NCBI GenBank assembly: GCA_002369525.1
Contig: DFFN01000027.1
Coordinates: 1 to 9,634, forward strand
Direction of reading: 5' to 3'
Source of the DNA: Lachnoclostridium sp. UBA3775
GTDB taxonomy: Bacteria; Bacillota; Clostridia; Lachnospirales; Lachnospiraceae
DNA length: 9,634 nt
Positions within the stretch are counted from its first letter, which is position 1, and each line of letters starts with the position of its first letter. Position numbers and translations under genes: made by a program. Shown in pieces: positions 1 through 7,889 of this stretch. The notes below the pieces were generated by a model. That model saw only the letters and a list, made by a program, of their open reading frames with translations, did not search any database and had not been told where the DNA came from.

Positions 1-1446
1 ATCGCCTTTACCGAGGATGTGGGCAAGCGTTTTGAGGCAATGGGCTTCGGCGTATTCAAGGTTGAAAACGGAAACGATACCGACGAGATCGGAAGGGCTG
101 TTGAGGCTGCCAAGGCAGATACCGAAAAGCCTTCGCTTATTATCGTTAAGACAGTTATCGGCTACGGCACTCCGAAAGCCGGAACCGCCTCGGTGCACGG
201 TTCACCCGTAGGCGCCGAGGGCATTGAAGTGATGAAGGATAATTTCGGCTGGCCCAGCAAAGAGCCTTTCTTCGTACCTGCAGAGGTTTACGAGCACTAC
301 GACAGGATCCAGAAAAAGCTTGCCGAAGATGAAGAAAAGTGGAATGCGCTTTTTGAAGAATATAAGGAGAAATTCCCCGAGGAGGCAAGGGAGCTTGCAA
401 TCTGCACCGATCCTTCATTTGCGGAAAAGGCACTTTCGGACGAGAGCTACTGGAACGATCTCATTAACGATCTCAAGCCCGCAAAGGTTCTTGACTATTC
501 AAAGGATGCCGACGCTACGAGAAACGTAAGCGGCTGGGTGCTTAACAAGAAGCTTAAAGGACTGCTTCCCGGTCTTATCGGAGGCTCTGCAGACCTTGCT
601 CCTTCAAACATGACCTATATGTCAGGTATGGGCGATTATCAAGCTGCGGATTACACCGGAAGAAACCTTCATTTCGGTATCAGGGAATTTGCAATGTCTG
701 CGATCACAAACGGTATGGTGCTCCACGGACTTAAGACCTTCTGCGCAACCTTCTTCGTTTTCTCTGATTATGTCAAACCGATGGCAAGGCTTGCGGCGCT
801 TATGCAGATACCTACCATCTACGTGCTTACACATGATTCGATCGGTGTAGGCGAGGACGGCCCGACACATGAGCCGATCGAGCAGCTTGCAATGCTTCGC
901 TCGCTTCCGAATTTCCACTGCTTCAGACCCGCGGATGCAACAGAAACGCTTGCGGCATGGTATTCGGCGGTAACTTCAAAGAACACGCCTACGGCGCTTG
1001 TGCTTACAAGACAGAACCTTTCTCCTCTTGCAGGTTCGTCAAAGGAAGCTTTAAAGGGCGCATATATACTGGAGGATGCAAACAAAGAGGTTCCTGATGC
1101 GATCTTAATGGCATCCGGCTCAGAGGTTGAGCTTTGCGTTAAGGCAAAGGAAAAGCTTGCGGGCGAAGGAATCGATGTCAGAGTCGTTTCCGTTCCTTCA
1201 ATGGATGTTTTTGAGGAACAGTCCGAGGAATACAAGGAAAAGGTACTTCCTTCCAAGGTCAGGGCAAGAGTGGCGGTTGAAGCCGCTTCGGACTTCGGCT
1301 GGGGCAGATATGTGGGACTTGACGGAGAATATGTAACAATGAAGGGCTTCGGAGCATCCGCTCCCAACAAGCTTCTCTTCGAAAAGTTCGGTTTCACCGT
1401 CGATAATGTTGCTTCGGCAGTTAAGAAGGCAGTTTCAAAAAAATAA
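1..1446 (+). CDS. tkt: Transketolase, C-terminal part (5' end cut by window)
   Basis: Transketolase is a cytosolic thiamine-diphosphate enzyme that moves two-carbon ketol units between sugar phosphates in the non-oxidative pentose phosphate pathway. The frame is open from base 1 and gives 481 residues. It begins IAFTEDVGKRFEAMGF, the segment that follows the ThDP-binding GDG...N region in the family. About 150-180 N-terminal residues, including that motif, therefore lie outside the window. Visible family motifs are GSADLAPSN (583-609), FGIREFAM (673-696), whose Glu is the expected catalytic ThDP-activating residue, THDSIGVGEDGPTHEPIEQ (829-885), and the C-terminal GSEVEL and FGFTVDNV segments. 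A GTG at 19 is an internal Val codon, not the start. The gene ends 18 bases before the propeller gene with no terminator between them. The single-polypeptide form is seen here, not the split two-gene form, since both the linker and the pyrimidine domain are continuous. Confidence 0.97.
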   Translation: MAFTEDVGKRFEAMGFGVFKVENGNDTDEIGRAVEAAKADTEKPSLIIVKTVIGYGTPKAGTASVHGSPVGAEGIEVMKDNFGWPSKEPFFVPAEVYEHYDRIQKKLAEDEEKWNALFEEYKEKFPEEARELAICTDPSFAEKALSDESYWNDLINDLKPAKVLDYSKDADATRNVSGWVLNKKLKGLLPGLIGGSADLAPSNMTYMSGMGDYQAADYTGRNLHFGIREFAMSAITNGMVLHGLKTFCATFFVFSDYVKPMARLAALMQIPTIYVLTHDSIGVGEDGPTHEPIEQLAMLRSLPNFHCFRPADATETLAAWYSAVTSKNTPTALVLTRQNLSPLAGSSKEALKGAYILEDANKEVPDAILMASGSEVELCVKAKEKLAGEGIDVRVVSVPSMDVFEEQSEEYKEKVLPSKVRARVAVEAASDFGWGRYVGLDGEYVTMKGFGASAPNKLLFEKFGFTVDNVASAVKKAVSKK

Positions 1447-1464
1447 CGGATCAAGAAGGTTGAT

Positions 1465-3153
1465 ATGCACCGGCTGAGTATAAGAAACAGAAAATTTATA
1501 CTTTACGCACTGGCGTTAGTGATATGCATCGTGCTTGCCGTGGGCTTTGCGAAGCGTTTCACGAAGCTCATATGGAAACCCGCGAAGGGCGATGAGCGCG
1601 CTGCCATATATAATGCCAAGCCGATAGCCGACAGTGCAAAGATCTTTGAAGCAGGGGCGATGCCCACAAAGCTTTCGGATCCGGCAAACTTCGGTTTTGT
1701 GCCCTTCGTAAAAATCGACGGCATAGCGGTGGACGGGTTTGAAAGGCAGAATGAGGCGGTATTTTCGGCAGACGGTAACGTTAAGGGAGTTACAACCTTC
1801 AGGGGAAATGCCTTAAGAAACGTATCCGGCACAGCCGATCCGCAGATAATCTCCGGAAAATTTTCCGCAACCTGGAAAACCGGTATCGGAAAAGCATCGG
1901 GAGTGACCAAAAACCTTGACGCAAGAGGCCAGCCGCTTGTTATTAACTGGAGCGACGAGGTAAAGCAGGTTCTTGTAAGGCCTGACTCAAAGAAAAACAA
2001 AGCAGATTTCACGGAAGTGATCTATGCTTCAAGAGACGGAAGAATATACTTCCTTGACATAGAAGACGGCAGCTACACCAGGGAGCCGATAGTGCTGCAG
2101 ACTCCGGTGACCGGCACCGCCACAATGTGTCCGGACGGAAAGCCGGTCTACGTCGTAGGCGCGGGCGACTGTGCGAAAAACGAGGATTCTTCCATATATG
2201 TGATAAACCTTTTGAACGGGCAGATAATTGAGAAATTCGGGGAAAGAAGCAATTTTTCAATGAAGCTTCCCGAGGAAAAGTACGATTTTTACGCATCGGC
2301 GCTTTTTTCCGACAAGGGCGACTGTCTTGTCGCACAGGGTGAAAACGGAGTGATATACTCCTACGCTGTAATGACAGAAGGCAGCGGCGGAGACATCAAG
2401 GTAAATCTCAGGCAGAAAACCGAATTTACCTACACCTATGACAACGGTGTTTCGGCCACCTCCTCTTCCGGAATCGCCGCATGGGGCGAATATGTATACT
2501 CCTGCGATGAAGACGGACATCTTCTGTGCACAAACATAAACACCCTTGAGACCGTCTGGGTCAGAAAGCTCGGAGAATGCTTTTCATGCACGCCTGTTCT
2601 TGAGGAGGACAGGGAAGCCGGAACGGTATTCATCTACATAGGTTCTTCGCTCGACAGGGATAAGGGCAAGAACGTAAAAGGTTTTTCATATATCACAAAG
2701 CTCAATGCCGCAACGGGTGATATAATCTGGCAGAGAGAATATAAAACAAGGGTTACAAAGCTTACCGACGGCGGCTTTATGGGAACGGCCTGTCTCGGAA
2801 GCGGTTCTCTTTCGGATTATGTTTTCTTTACGGCAGTCGGCACCACAGGGAAAAAGGCCGACAAAAAGAACGGAATAGTGCTTGCCGTCAACAAAAAGAC
2901 GGGGGGCATTAAATATTATGTAAGATTAAAGCACTATGCCGCATCAAGTCCGGTATGCGTATACGGATCGGACGGCACAGGCTATCTTATCATATGTGAC
3001 AATGACGGTAATCTTTTCCTGCTTGACGGAGAAAGCGGGAAATGTAAGGATACCAGAAAGATTGGGGAACGCATCACTTCGGAACCGGCAGTTTTCGGAA
3101 ACAGGCTGATAATCGGGACGGAGTCAAAGATTTATGGGATAAGTCTTGAGTAG
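1465..3153 (+). CDS. Membrane-anchored extracytoplasmic PQQ-like beta-propeller protein
   Basis: The 562-residue product has a basic N-terminus (HRLSIRNRK) and one hydrophobic helix at about 12-31 with no lipobox cysteine. It is therefore probably a signal-anchored protein with its bulk outside the membrane. A TTFRGNALRN segment (about 110-119) precedes the propeller. Propeller blades are visible through repeats of the form strand-D-x-x-x-G-x-x-x-W/hydrophobic: FLDIEDGSY (about 196), YVINLLNGQIIEKFG (245), LCTNINTLETVWVRKLG (354), TKLNAATGDIIWQREYKT (411), LAVNKKTGGIKYYVRL (473) and LLDGESGK (519), plus a degenerate one near 298. The final IYGISLE and the early ATWKTGIGK could pair to close the ring, giving seven or eight blades (inference). 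The family resembles BamB in fold only; no outer-membrane partner is expected in a Gram-positive cell, and PQQ binding should not be assumed. The start is supported by AAGAAGG at 1453-1459. Substrate and partner are unknown. Confidence 0.8.
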   Translation: MHRLSIRNRKFILYALALVICIVLAVGFAKRFTKLIWKPAKGDERAAIYNAKPIADSAKIFEAGAMPTKLSDPANFGFVPFVKIDGIAVDGFERQNEAVFSADGNVKGVTTFRGNALRNVSGTADPQIISGKFSATWKTGIGKASGVTKNLDARGQPLVINWSDEVKQVLVRPDSKKNKADFTEVIYASRDGRIYFLDIEDGSYTREPIVLQTPVTGTATMCPDGKPVYVVGAGDCAKNEDSSIYVINLLNGQIIEKFGERSNFSMKLPEEKYDFYASALFSDKGDCLVAQGENGVIYSYAVMTEGSGGDIKVNLRQKTEFTYTYDNGVSATSSSGIAAWGEYVYSCDEDGHLLCTNINTLETVWVRKLGECFSCTPVLEEDREAGTVFIYIGSSLDRDKGKNVKGFSYITKLNAATGDIIWQREYKTRVTKLTDGGFMGTACLGSGSLSDYVFFTAVGTTGKKADKKNGIVLAVNKKTGGIKYYVRLKHYAASSPVCVYGSDGTGYLIICDNDGNLFLLDGESGKCKDTRKIGERITSEPAVFGNRLIIGTESKIYGISLE

Positions 3154-3157
3154 GTTT

Positions 3158-3163
3158 AGGAGG
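3158..3163 (+). promoter_or_regulatory. Ribosome binding site deciding a GTG start
   Basis: A perfect AGGAGG lies 9 bases before GTG at 3173. The nearby ATG at 3183 is out of frame with the antiporter, so the GTG is the supported start. The site begins five bases after the stop codon of the propeller gene. Confidence 0.85.
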
Positions 3164-3172
3164 CGTATTTAA

Positions 3173-4399
3173 GTGAACTCATATGACGTGTTTCTCGATC
3201 TGGCAGTGATAATTGCCAGTGCTAAATTTCTGGGAATTATTGCAAGGAAGCTCCGTGCACCCCAGGTTGTCGGAATGATAGTGGCCGGTCTGCTTATCGG
3301 ACCGAGCTGCCTCAAAATAGTAAACCAGACGGAATTCCTTTCGGGCATGGCCGAGATCGGCGTGGTTCTTCTGATGTTTTCGGCAGGACTTGAAACTGAT
3401 TTAAAGGATCTGGTGAAAACGGGCCCTAAGGCCTGCTTTATCGCGACTGCGGGAGTTTTTGTACCGCTTGCGGCAGGAACCCTTTATTATCTTTGCTACT
3501 ACGGTTTTGCCGAGATCGGCTCTACTAAATTCATGCAGGCCGTGTTCATCGGAACGATAATGACCGCAACCTCGGTGTCGATTACGGTACAGACGCTGAA
3601 GGAGCTCGGAAAGATAAATTCCGTTCTCGGAACAACCATAGTAAGCGCAGCGATAATCGACGATATCATCGGTATCGTTGTACTGACTGTCGTTATCGGC
3701 TTCAGCGGCGACAGCGCCGATACAAACATAGGAAAGATGCTGCTTAAGATACTTTTGTTCTTTGCTTTCAGCATCGTTGTGGGCTACATCACCTACCGCC
3801 TGTTCCAGCTTGCGGAGAACAGATGGGACCATACGCAGAGGATACCGATATTCGGACTTACGCTCTGCTTTTTGATGGCTTGGCTTGCCGAGGAGGTTTT
3901 CGGCATTGCGGATATCACCGGTGCATATTTTGCGGGCATAATCCTTTGCAATACAAGGAATTCAAAGTATATAGACCGGAAGATGAGCATAAGCTCGTAC
4001 ATGATGTTCGGTCCCGTATTCTTTGCATCGATCGGTCTCAAGACCAACATCAGCAGCATAAATCCCGGAGTCCTGCTGTTTTCTCTTGGATTCATAGCGA
4101 TAGCGCTGCTTGGCAAGATAGTAGGCTGCGGGCTTGCAGGAAGGCTCTGCGGCTTTAAGGGAAAGGAAAGTCTGATAATCGGTGTCGGCATGATGACAAG
4201 GGGCGAGGTTGCCCTTATCGTTGCACAGAAAGGCCTTGCGGCCGGACTTGTTGATTCGGTATACTTCGCATCGGTAATACTTCTGATCGTTGTATCAAGC
4301 ATTGCAACGCCGATTTTGTTAAAATCTTTATTTTCGGGAACCAACGGTCCCGACAGCCCGGAGACACAGACCGCCGGGACTGCAGAACAGAAAGCTTAA
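3173..4399 (+). CDS. CPA2-family cation:proton antiporter (Na+/H+ exchanger domain)
   Basis: This 408-residue integral membrane protein has roughly twelve hydrophobic segments. It should exchange Na+ or K+ for protons across the cytoplasmic membrane and serve pH and ion homeostasis. Family features in order are KLRAPQVVGMIVAGLLIGP (27-45), MFSAGLETDL (68-77), TATSVSITVQTLKELGK (131-147), SAAIIDDIIGIVVL (158-171) with Asp163-Asp164, FFASIGLKTNI (283-293), Lys315 in LLGKIVG as a possible equivalent of the conserved lysine of NapA-like proteins, and GMMTRGEVALIVAQKG (339-354). The Asp-Asp pair is known in CPA2 as the ion-binding motif of electrogenic exchangers, whereas electroneutral CPA1 members have Asn-Asp. 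Only a short polar tail follows the last helix, so there is no RCK/TrkA-N domain of the KefB/KefC sort. The start is GTG with a strong AGGAGG. The transported cation cannot be told from sequence. Confidence 0.92.
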   Translation: MNSYDVFLDLAVIIASAKFLGIIARKLRAPQVVGMIVAGLLIGPSCLKIVNQTEFLSGMAEIGVVLLMFSAGLETDLKDLVKTGPKACFIATAGVFVPLAAGTLYYLCYYGFAEIGSTKFMQAVFIGTIMTATSVSITVQTLKELGKINSVLGTTIVSAAIIDDIIGIVVLTVVIGFSGDSADTNIGKMLLKILLFFAFSIVVGYITYRLFQLAENRWDHTQRIPIFGLTLCFLMAWLAEEVFGIADITGAYFAGIILCNTRNSKYIDRKMSISSYMMFGPVFFASIGLKTNISSINPGVLLFSLGFIAIALLGKIVGCGLAGRLCGFKGKESLIIGVGMMTRGEVALIVAQKGLAAGLVDSVYFASVILLIVVSSIATPILLKSLFSGTNGPDSPETQTAGTAEQKA

Positions 4400-4404
4400 A
4401 GGAG
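4398..4404 (+). promoter_or_regulatory. Ribosome binding site of metG overlapping the antiporter stop
   Basis: AAAGGAG begins inside the antiporter TAA (4397-4399), with its GGAG core 8 bases before the metG ATG at 4413. This layout suits translational coupling. The 13-base gap leaves no room for a T-box or SAM-responsive leader directly in front of metG. Confidence 0.75.
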
Positions 4405-4412
4405 AGATTAAT

Positions 4413-6440
4413 ATGTGTGACTGTAAAAAACCTTACTACATAACAACGGCAATCGCCTATACCTCGGGCAAGCCCCATATCGGAAATACATATGAGGCAG
4501 TGCTTGCGGATGCGATTGCAAGATATAAAAGATTTGAGGGCTATGATGTGTTCTTCCAGACAGGAACCGACGAGCACGGCCAGAAAATCGAGCAGAAGGC
4601 TGTAGAGCATGCCTGCACTCCCAAGGAGTTTGTGGACGGTGTTGCCGGAACCATAAAGAACATCTGGGATCTGATGGGAACAAGCTATGACAAGTTCATA
4701 AGAACCACCGATGCGGATCATGAAAAGCAGGTTCAGAAGATTTTCAAGAAGCTATATGAACAGGGCGATATCTATAAGGGTGCCTATGAAGGTCTTTACT
4801 GCACTCCCTGCGAGTCCTTCTGGACAGAGTCCCAGCTTGTGGACGGAAAGTGCCCCGACTGCGGCCGTGAAGTTGTTCCGGCAAAAGAGGAGGCCTACTT
4901 CTTCAAGATGAGCAAATATGCCGACAGACTGATCGAGCATATAAATACCCATCCCGAGTTCATACAGCCCGTAAGCCGCAAGAACGAAATGATGAACAAT
5001 TTCCTGCTGCCGGGTCTCCAGGACCTCTGCGTTTCACGTTCATCGTTCAAGTGGGGTATCCCTGTTGATTTTGATGACAAACATGTCGTATATGTATGGC
5101 TTGATGCCCTTACAAACTATATTACCGGTATCGGTTATGATGCCGACGGAAATTCTTCAGAACAGTATAAGAAGTTCTGGCCTGCCGACCTTCACCTTAT
5201 CGGAAAGGACATCATTCGTTTCCATACAATTTACTGGCCCATCTTCCTGATGGCACTCGGCGAGCCCCTGCCCAAGCAGGTGTTCGGTCATCCCTGGCTG
5301 CTCCAGGGCGGCGAGAAGATGAGCAAGTCAAAGGGCAACGTTATCTATGCCGATGACCTTGTAAAGCTTTTCGGCGTTGATGCGGTAAGATATTTTGTGC
5401 TTCACGAGATGCCTTTTGAAAACGACGGTGTGATCACCTGGGATCTGATGATCGAGCGTACCAATTCCGATCTTGCAAATACACTCGGGAACCTTGTAAA
5501 CCGTACGGTTTCCATGAGCAATAAATATTTTGACGGCGTTGTAAGAAGAAGCGGCGTGACTGACGATGTTGACGCAGAGCTTAAGGAGCTTTCACTTGCC
5601 CTAAAGGCAAAGGTTTCCGAAAAGATGGACAGGCTCCGTGTTGCCGATGCGCTCACCGAGATATTTGCTCTCTTTAAACGCTGCAACAAATATATAGACG
5701 AGACCACACCCTGGGCTCTTGCAAAGAGCGAGGAAGACAAGCCGAGACTTGCCGAGGTTCTCTATAACCTTACCGAGAGCATAATAATCGGCGCAAGCCT
5801 TCTGGTGAATTTCCTTCCGGGAACCGCTCAGAAGATCGCCGCAGAGCTTGGTACAAAGCTTAGGGGCATAGACGAACTTGACAGATTCGGACTTTATCCC
5901 GACGGCGGCAAGGTGAGTGCCGAGCCTGAGATTCTTTTCGCAAGGCTTGATCCAAAGACTGTCCTTCCCGAGGTTGAGAAGATCAAGGAGGCTCAGAAGG
6001 CTGAATATGAAGCCGAGCTTGCCATGATCGCAAGGAACACGGGCAAGGAAACCGAGGCAAAAGCAGAAAGCAGGGATGAGGCAGAATCAGGTATCATGGA
6101 TGTTCCTTTTGCCGATGAAATTGAATACGGTGATTTTGCAAAGCTTTCTCTCCGTGTAGGCGTTATCGAAAAGTGCGAAGCGGTCGAGAAGTCCAAGAAG
6201 CTCCTTGTCAGCCAGGTAAGGGTGGGAAGCAGGGTGCTTCAGATCGTGTCGGGAATCAAGAAATCCTACAGCCCCGAACAGATGGTAGGAAAACAGGTTT
6301 GCGTTCTCGTAAACCTTAAGCCTGCGCTTCTTGCGGGCATAAAATCGGAAGGCATGCTTTTATGCGCAGAAAATGCCGAAGGCGAGCTTTCCCTGATGAC
6401 CACCGACAGGGCAATGCCTTCCGGTGCGGAAATCTGCTAG
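4413..6440 (+). CDS. metG: Methionyl-tRNA synthetase with C-terminal tRNA-binding domain
   Basis: This class I aminoacyl-tRNA synthetase charges tRNA-Met with methionine in the cytosol. The 675-residue length matches homodimeric bacterial MetRS with a C-terminal extension. The catalytic domain has the HIGH-type motif as HIGN (residues 22-25), QTGTDEHGQKI (49-59) and KMSKS (302-306). The connective peptide carries a zinc element, Cys130/Cys133 and Cys147/Cys150. An alpha-helical anticodon-binding domain spans about 345-500 and includes the ANTLGNLVNR segment and the helix with Trp434. A charged linker (about 523-565) leads to an EMAP/Trbp111-type OB-fold domain (about 568-675) with VSGIKKSYSPEQMVGK and NLKPALLAGIKSEGMLL, which in relatives binds tRNA and promotes dimerisation. 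All key residues are present, so it should be active. In many Bacillota metG is followed by tatD and ksgA; here it is followed by the unusual permease/ATPase pair. Confidence 0.98.
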   Translation: MCDCKKPYYITTAIAYTSGKPHIGNTYEAVLADAIARYKRFEGYDVFFQTGTDEHGQKIEQKAVEHACTPKEFVDGVAGTIKNIWDLMGTSYDKFIRTTDADHEKQVQKIFKKLYEQGDIYKGAYEGLYCTPCESFWTESQLVDGKCPDCGREVVPAKEEAYFFKMSKYADRLIEHINTHPEFIQPVSRKNEMMNNFLLPGLQDLCVSRSSFKWGIPVDFDDKHVVYVWLDALTNYITGIGYDADGNSSEQYKKFWPADLHLIGKDIIRFHTIYWPIFLMALGEPLPKQVFGHPWLLQGGEKMSKSKGNVIYADDLVKLFGVDAVRYFVLHEMPFENDGVITWDLMIERTNSDLANTLGNLVNRTVSMSNKYFDGVVRRSGVTDDVDAELKELSLALKAKVSEKMDRLRVADALTEIFALFKRCNKYIDETTPWALAKSEEDKPRLAEVLYNLTESIIIGASLLVNFLPGTAQKIAAELGTKLRGIDELDRFGLYPDGGKVSAEPEILFARLDPKTVLPEVEKIKEAQKAEYEAELAMIARNTGKETEAKAESRDEAESGIMDVPFADEIEYGDFAKLSLRVGVIEKCEAVEKSKKLLVSQVRVGSRVLQIVSGIKKSYSPEQMVGKQVCVLVNLKPALLAGIKSEGMLLCAENAEGELSLMTTDRAMPSGAEIC

Positions 6441-6473
6441 TTTTAAAGTATGCAGCTTGGAGGACTGTAATAT

Positions 6474-7877
6474 ATGAAAAGATTTTTCAGCGAACTCAGT
6501 GTCTTGATGAAGAAACGAAAGCATCTGCTGTTTCTTATCATACTCTGGAGCATATGCGCACTAACCCTGCTCATGTTCTCCAAAGGACTTGACAGCACTG
6601 TTGAAGATTCATTCGGAAAGAATCCGCCGGTTAAATCTCAGAGTCAGCCGGATCAGGTTAACAATCCCGCTGTAAACCCGGTAAATGAAGGAGTCAGCGA
6701 GAAAAAGGAATATACCTATGAACTGGATGTCAAAAACATGGACAGTGTTGACAAGCTTGTGGTACGTAAGGCGCTCAACAAACTTCTGACCGAGTCCAAG
6801 GATTTTGATTATTATTCCTACTATGTTTCCTCCGGAACGGTTGTGGGACTTAAGAATCCTGCGGCCCTTGACATAAGCACAAGGACCAAAACCTCTCAGG
6901 ATGACCAGGGGGCCTTCCATACGAATTATGAGGTAAGGGTGTTCTTCATCGACAGAAACACCGCTGTACGTTCGCCGTTTGCCAAGAAGCTGGCGACGTT
7001 GTTTGACGGAGACATGGATTACGATGCGATCCTTCCTGTCTATTATGACTATGCATGGATAGACGATGTTCAGTCCCTTACGGTTGCTGAAGGATATTCC
7101 GTAAGCAGGGTAAAGACCATAGACGAAGAATACAGCATTGACTATAAGCTTGCGATAAAAGGTTTTATCAATCTTCCCGGAGATGAAGCAGCAGAAAAGT
7201 CACAGACCATAAGTCTCGGAAACAAGAATTACGATCTGACGGGCGCGATCATAATCCCGCTCAGGGATATCGGAACGGCAAGCTCAAGCGGAAATCCCCA
7301 GTCGAGAAGAGAGTACTGGGAGCACATCTATGACATGAGAAACCGCGGCGTCATCATTTCGGATATGAAACCCGACGAGCTGCAGAAATATATGGACAAG
7401 GCATTGGCTGAGAACGATGCCACCGGTAACGGAAAGAAGCTTTCGGACTTCTTCAGGATAAGGATAAACGAAGCGGATTACAATAACAAGCTTCTTTATA
7501 ACGATAAGATCGACGATATCAGAAGGCATGCGAAAAACATTGCCATGGGTGCAGTGATAATCGCCGGAGCGCTGCTCATTATGTATCTTCTGATCTCAAT
7601 TTCAAGAAATCAGCGCTATGAGTTTCTGGCATACATAAACGGAACCGGAAAGATCGAGTTCTGGCTCATATATGTTCTGCAGATCGCGATATGGTTTGTT
7701 TTCACCGTATTCCCGTCCTATGCGCTGTATTTCGGAATCATGAAGATCGTGAAGACCAACTTTGTCGATCTGAAGGAATATTTCACCTTCCCGGCAATAA
7801 TTGCGGCAATCGGTTTTGTCGTTGTTACTTTAAGGCTTCTTATCTGGAACACCGGAAAGATACTCAGAAGGATATAG
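6474..7877 (+). CDS. Unrecognised membrane protein with FtsX/MacB-like permease topology
   Basis: I do not recognise this 467-residue protein by overall sequence. It has a basic N-terminus, one hydrophobic helix (about 18-38), a Pro/Asn/Gln-rich linker (about 49-72), an extracytoplasmic domain reaching to about 354, then three hydrophobic helices at about 355-376, 396-424 and 439-457 and a basic C-terminus. This 1+3 arrangement around a large outer domain is that of mechanotransmission ABC permeases (FtsX, MacB, LolC/E). Between helices 2 and 3, SRNQRYEFLAYINGTGKIEF sits where those families have the coupling helix of the REIGILRALGA type, with the Glu, a small residue and the Gly kept. The ATP-binding subunit gene follows after 12 bases, which supports a two-gene complex. 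GGAGG at 6459-6463 lies 10 bases before the ATG. The outer domain has no motif I can name. The role could be control of a cell-wall enzyme, export or sensing. Confidence 0.68.
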   Translation: MKRFFSELSVLMKKRKHLLFLIILWSICALTLLMFSKGLDSTVEDSFGKNPPVKSQSQPDQVNNPAVNPVNEGVSEKKEYTYELDVKNMDSVDKLVVRKALNKLLTESKDFDYYSYYVSSGTVVGLKNPAALDISTRTKTSQDDQGAFHTNYEVRVFFIDRNTAVRSPFAKKLATLFDGDMDYDAILPVYYDYAWIDDVQSLTVAEGYSVSRVKTIDEEYSIDYKLAIKGFINLPGDEAAEKSQTISLGNKNYDLTGAIIIPLRDIGTASSSGNPQSRREYWEHIYDMRNRGVIISDMKPDELQKYMDKALAENDATGNGKKLSDFFRIRINEADYNNKLLYNDKIDDIRRHAKNIAMGAVIIAGALLIMYLLISISRNQRYEFLAYINGTGKIEFWLIYVLQIAIWFVFTVFPSYALYFGIMKIVKTNFVDLKEYFTFPAIIAAIGFVVVTLRLLIWNTGKILRRI

Positions 7878-7881
7878 GAGG
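7876..7881 (+). promoter_or_regulatory. Ribosome binding site overlapping the permease stop
   Basis: AGGAGG uses the last two bases of the permease TAG stop (7875-7877) and lies 8 bases before the ATG at 7890. The overlap suggests that the permease and the ATPase subunit are translationally coupled and made in fixed proportion. Confidence 0.8.
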
Positions 7882-7889
7882 CACTGGTT

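Noticed and set aside
19..21. GTG near the window start as the start codon of the first gene
   Set aside because: The frame is open back to base 1 and encodes the conserved transketolase segment FTEDVGKRFEA across this codon, so the GTG is an internal valine.
819..1454. Long open frame on the - strand (211 codons) opposite transketolase
   Set aside because: It lies wholly inside a strongly conserved gene, its Ser/Thr/Ala-rich product matches nothing, and no good ribosome binding site supports it. It is an antisense shadow of the codon bias.
2310..2332. Perfect 7-bp inverted repeat (CGACAAG...CTTGTCG) that could be a hairpin
   Set aside because: It lies inside the propeller coding region, has a 9-base loop and has no T-run after it on either strand, so it is not a terminator.
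4317..4325. Possible extended -10 promoter element (TGTTAAAAT) near the end of the antiporter gene, which could serve metG
   Set aside because: No matching -35 element lies at 16-18 bases; TTGTAT at 4290 is 24 bases away. A match this short is expected by chance in coding sequence. Only 5'-end mapping could rescue it.
3793..4344. Open frame on the - strand (183 codons) opposite the antiporter
   Set aside because: It is entirely overlapped by a recognised gene, and the translated product has no coherent domain or membrane pattern of its own.
4476..4487. HIGN instead of HIGH in MetRS as a possible active-site defect
   Set aside because: The last position of this motif varies in MetRS and HIGN occurs in clostridial enzymes. 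KMSKS, the zinc cysteines and all other motifs are intact.
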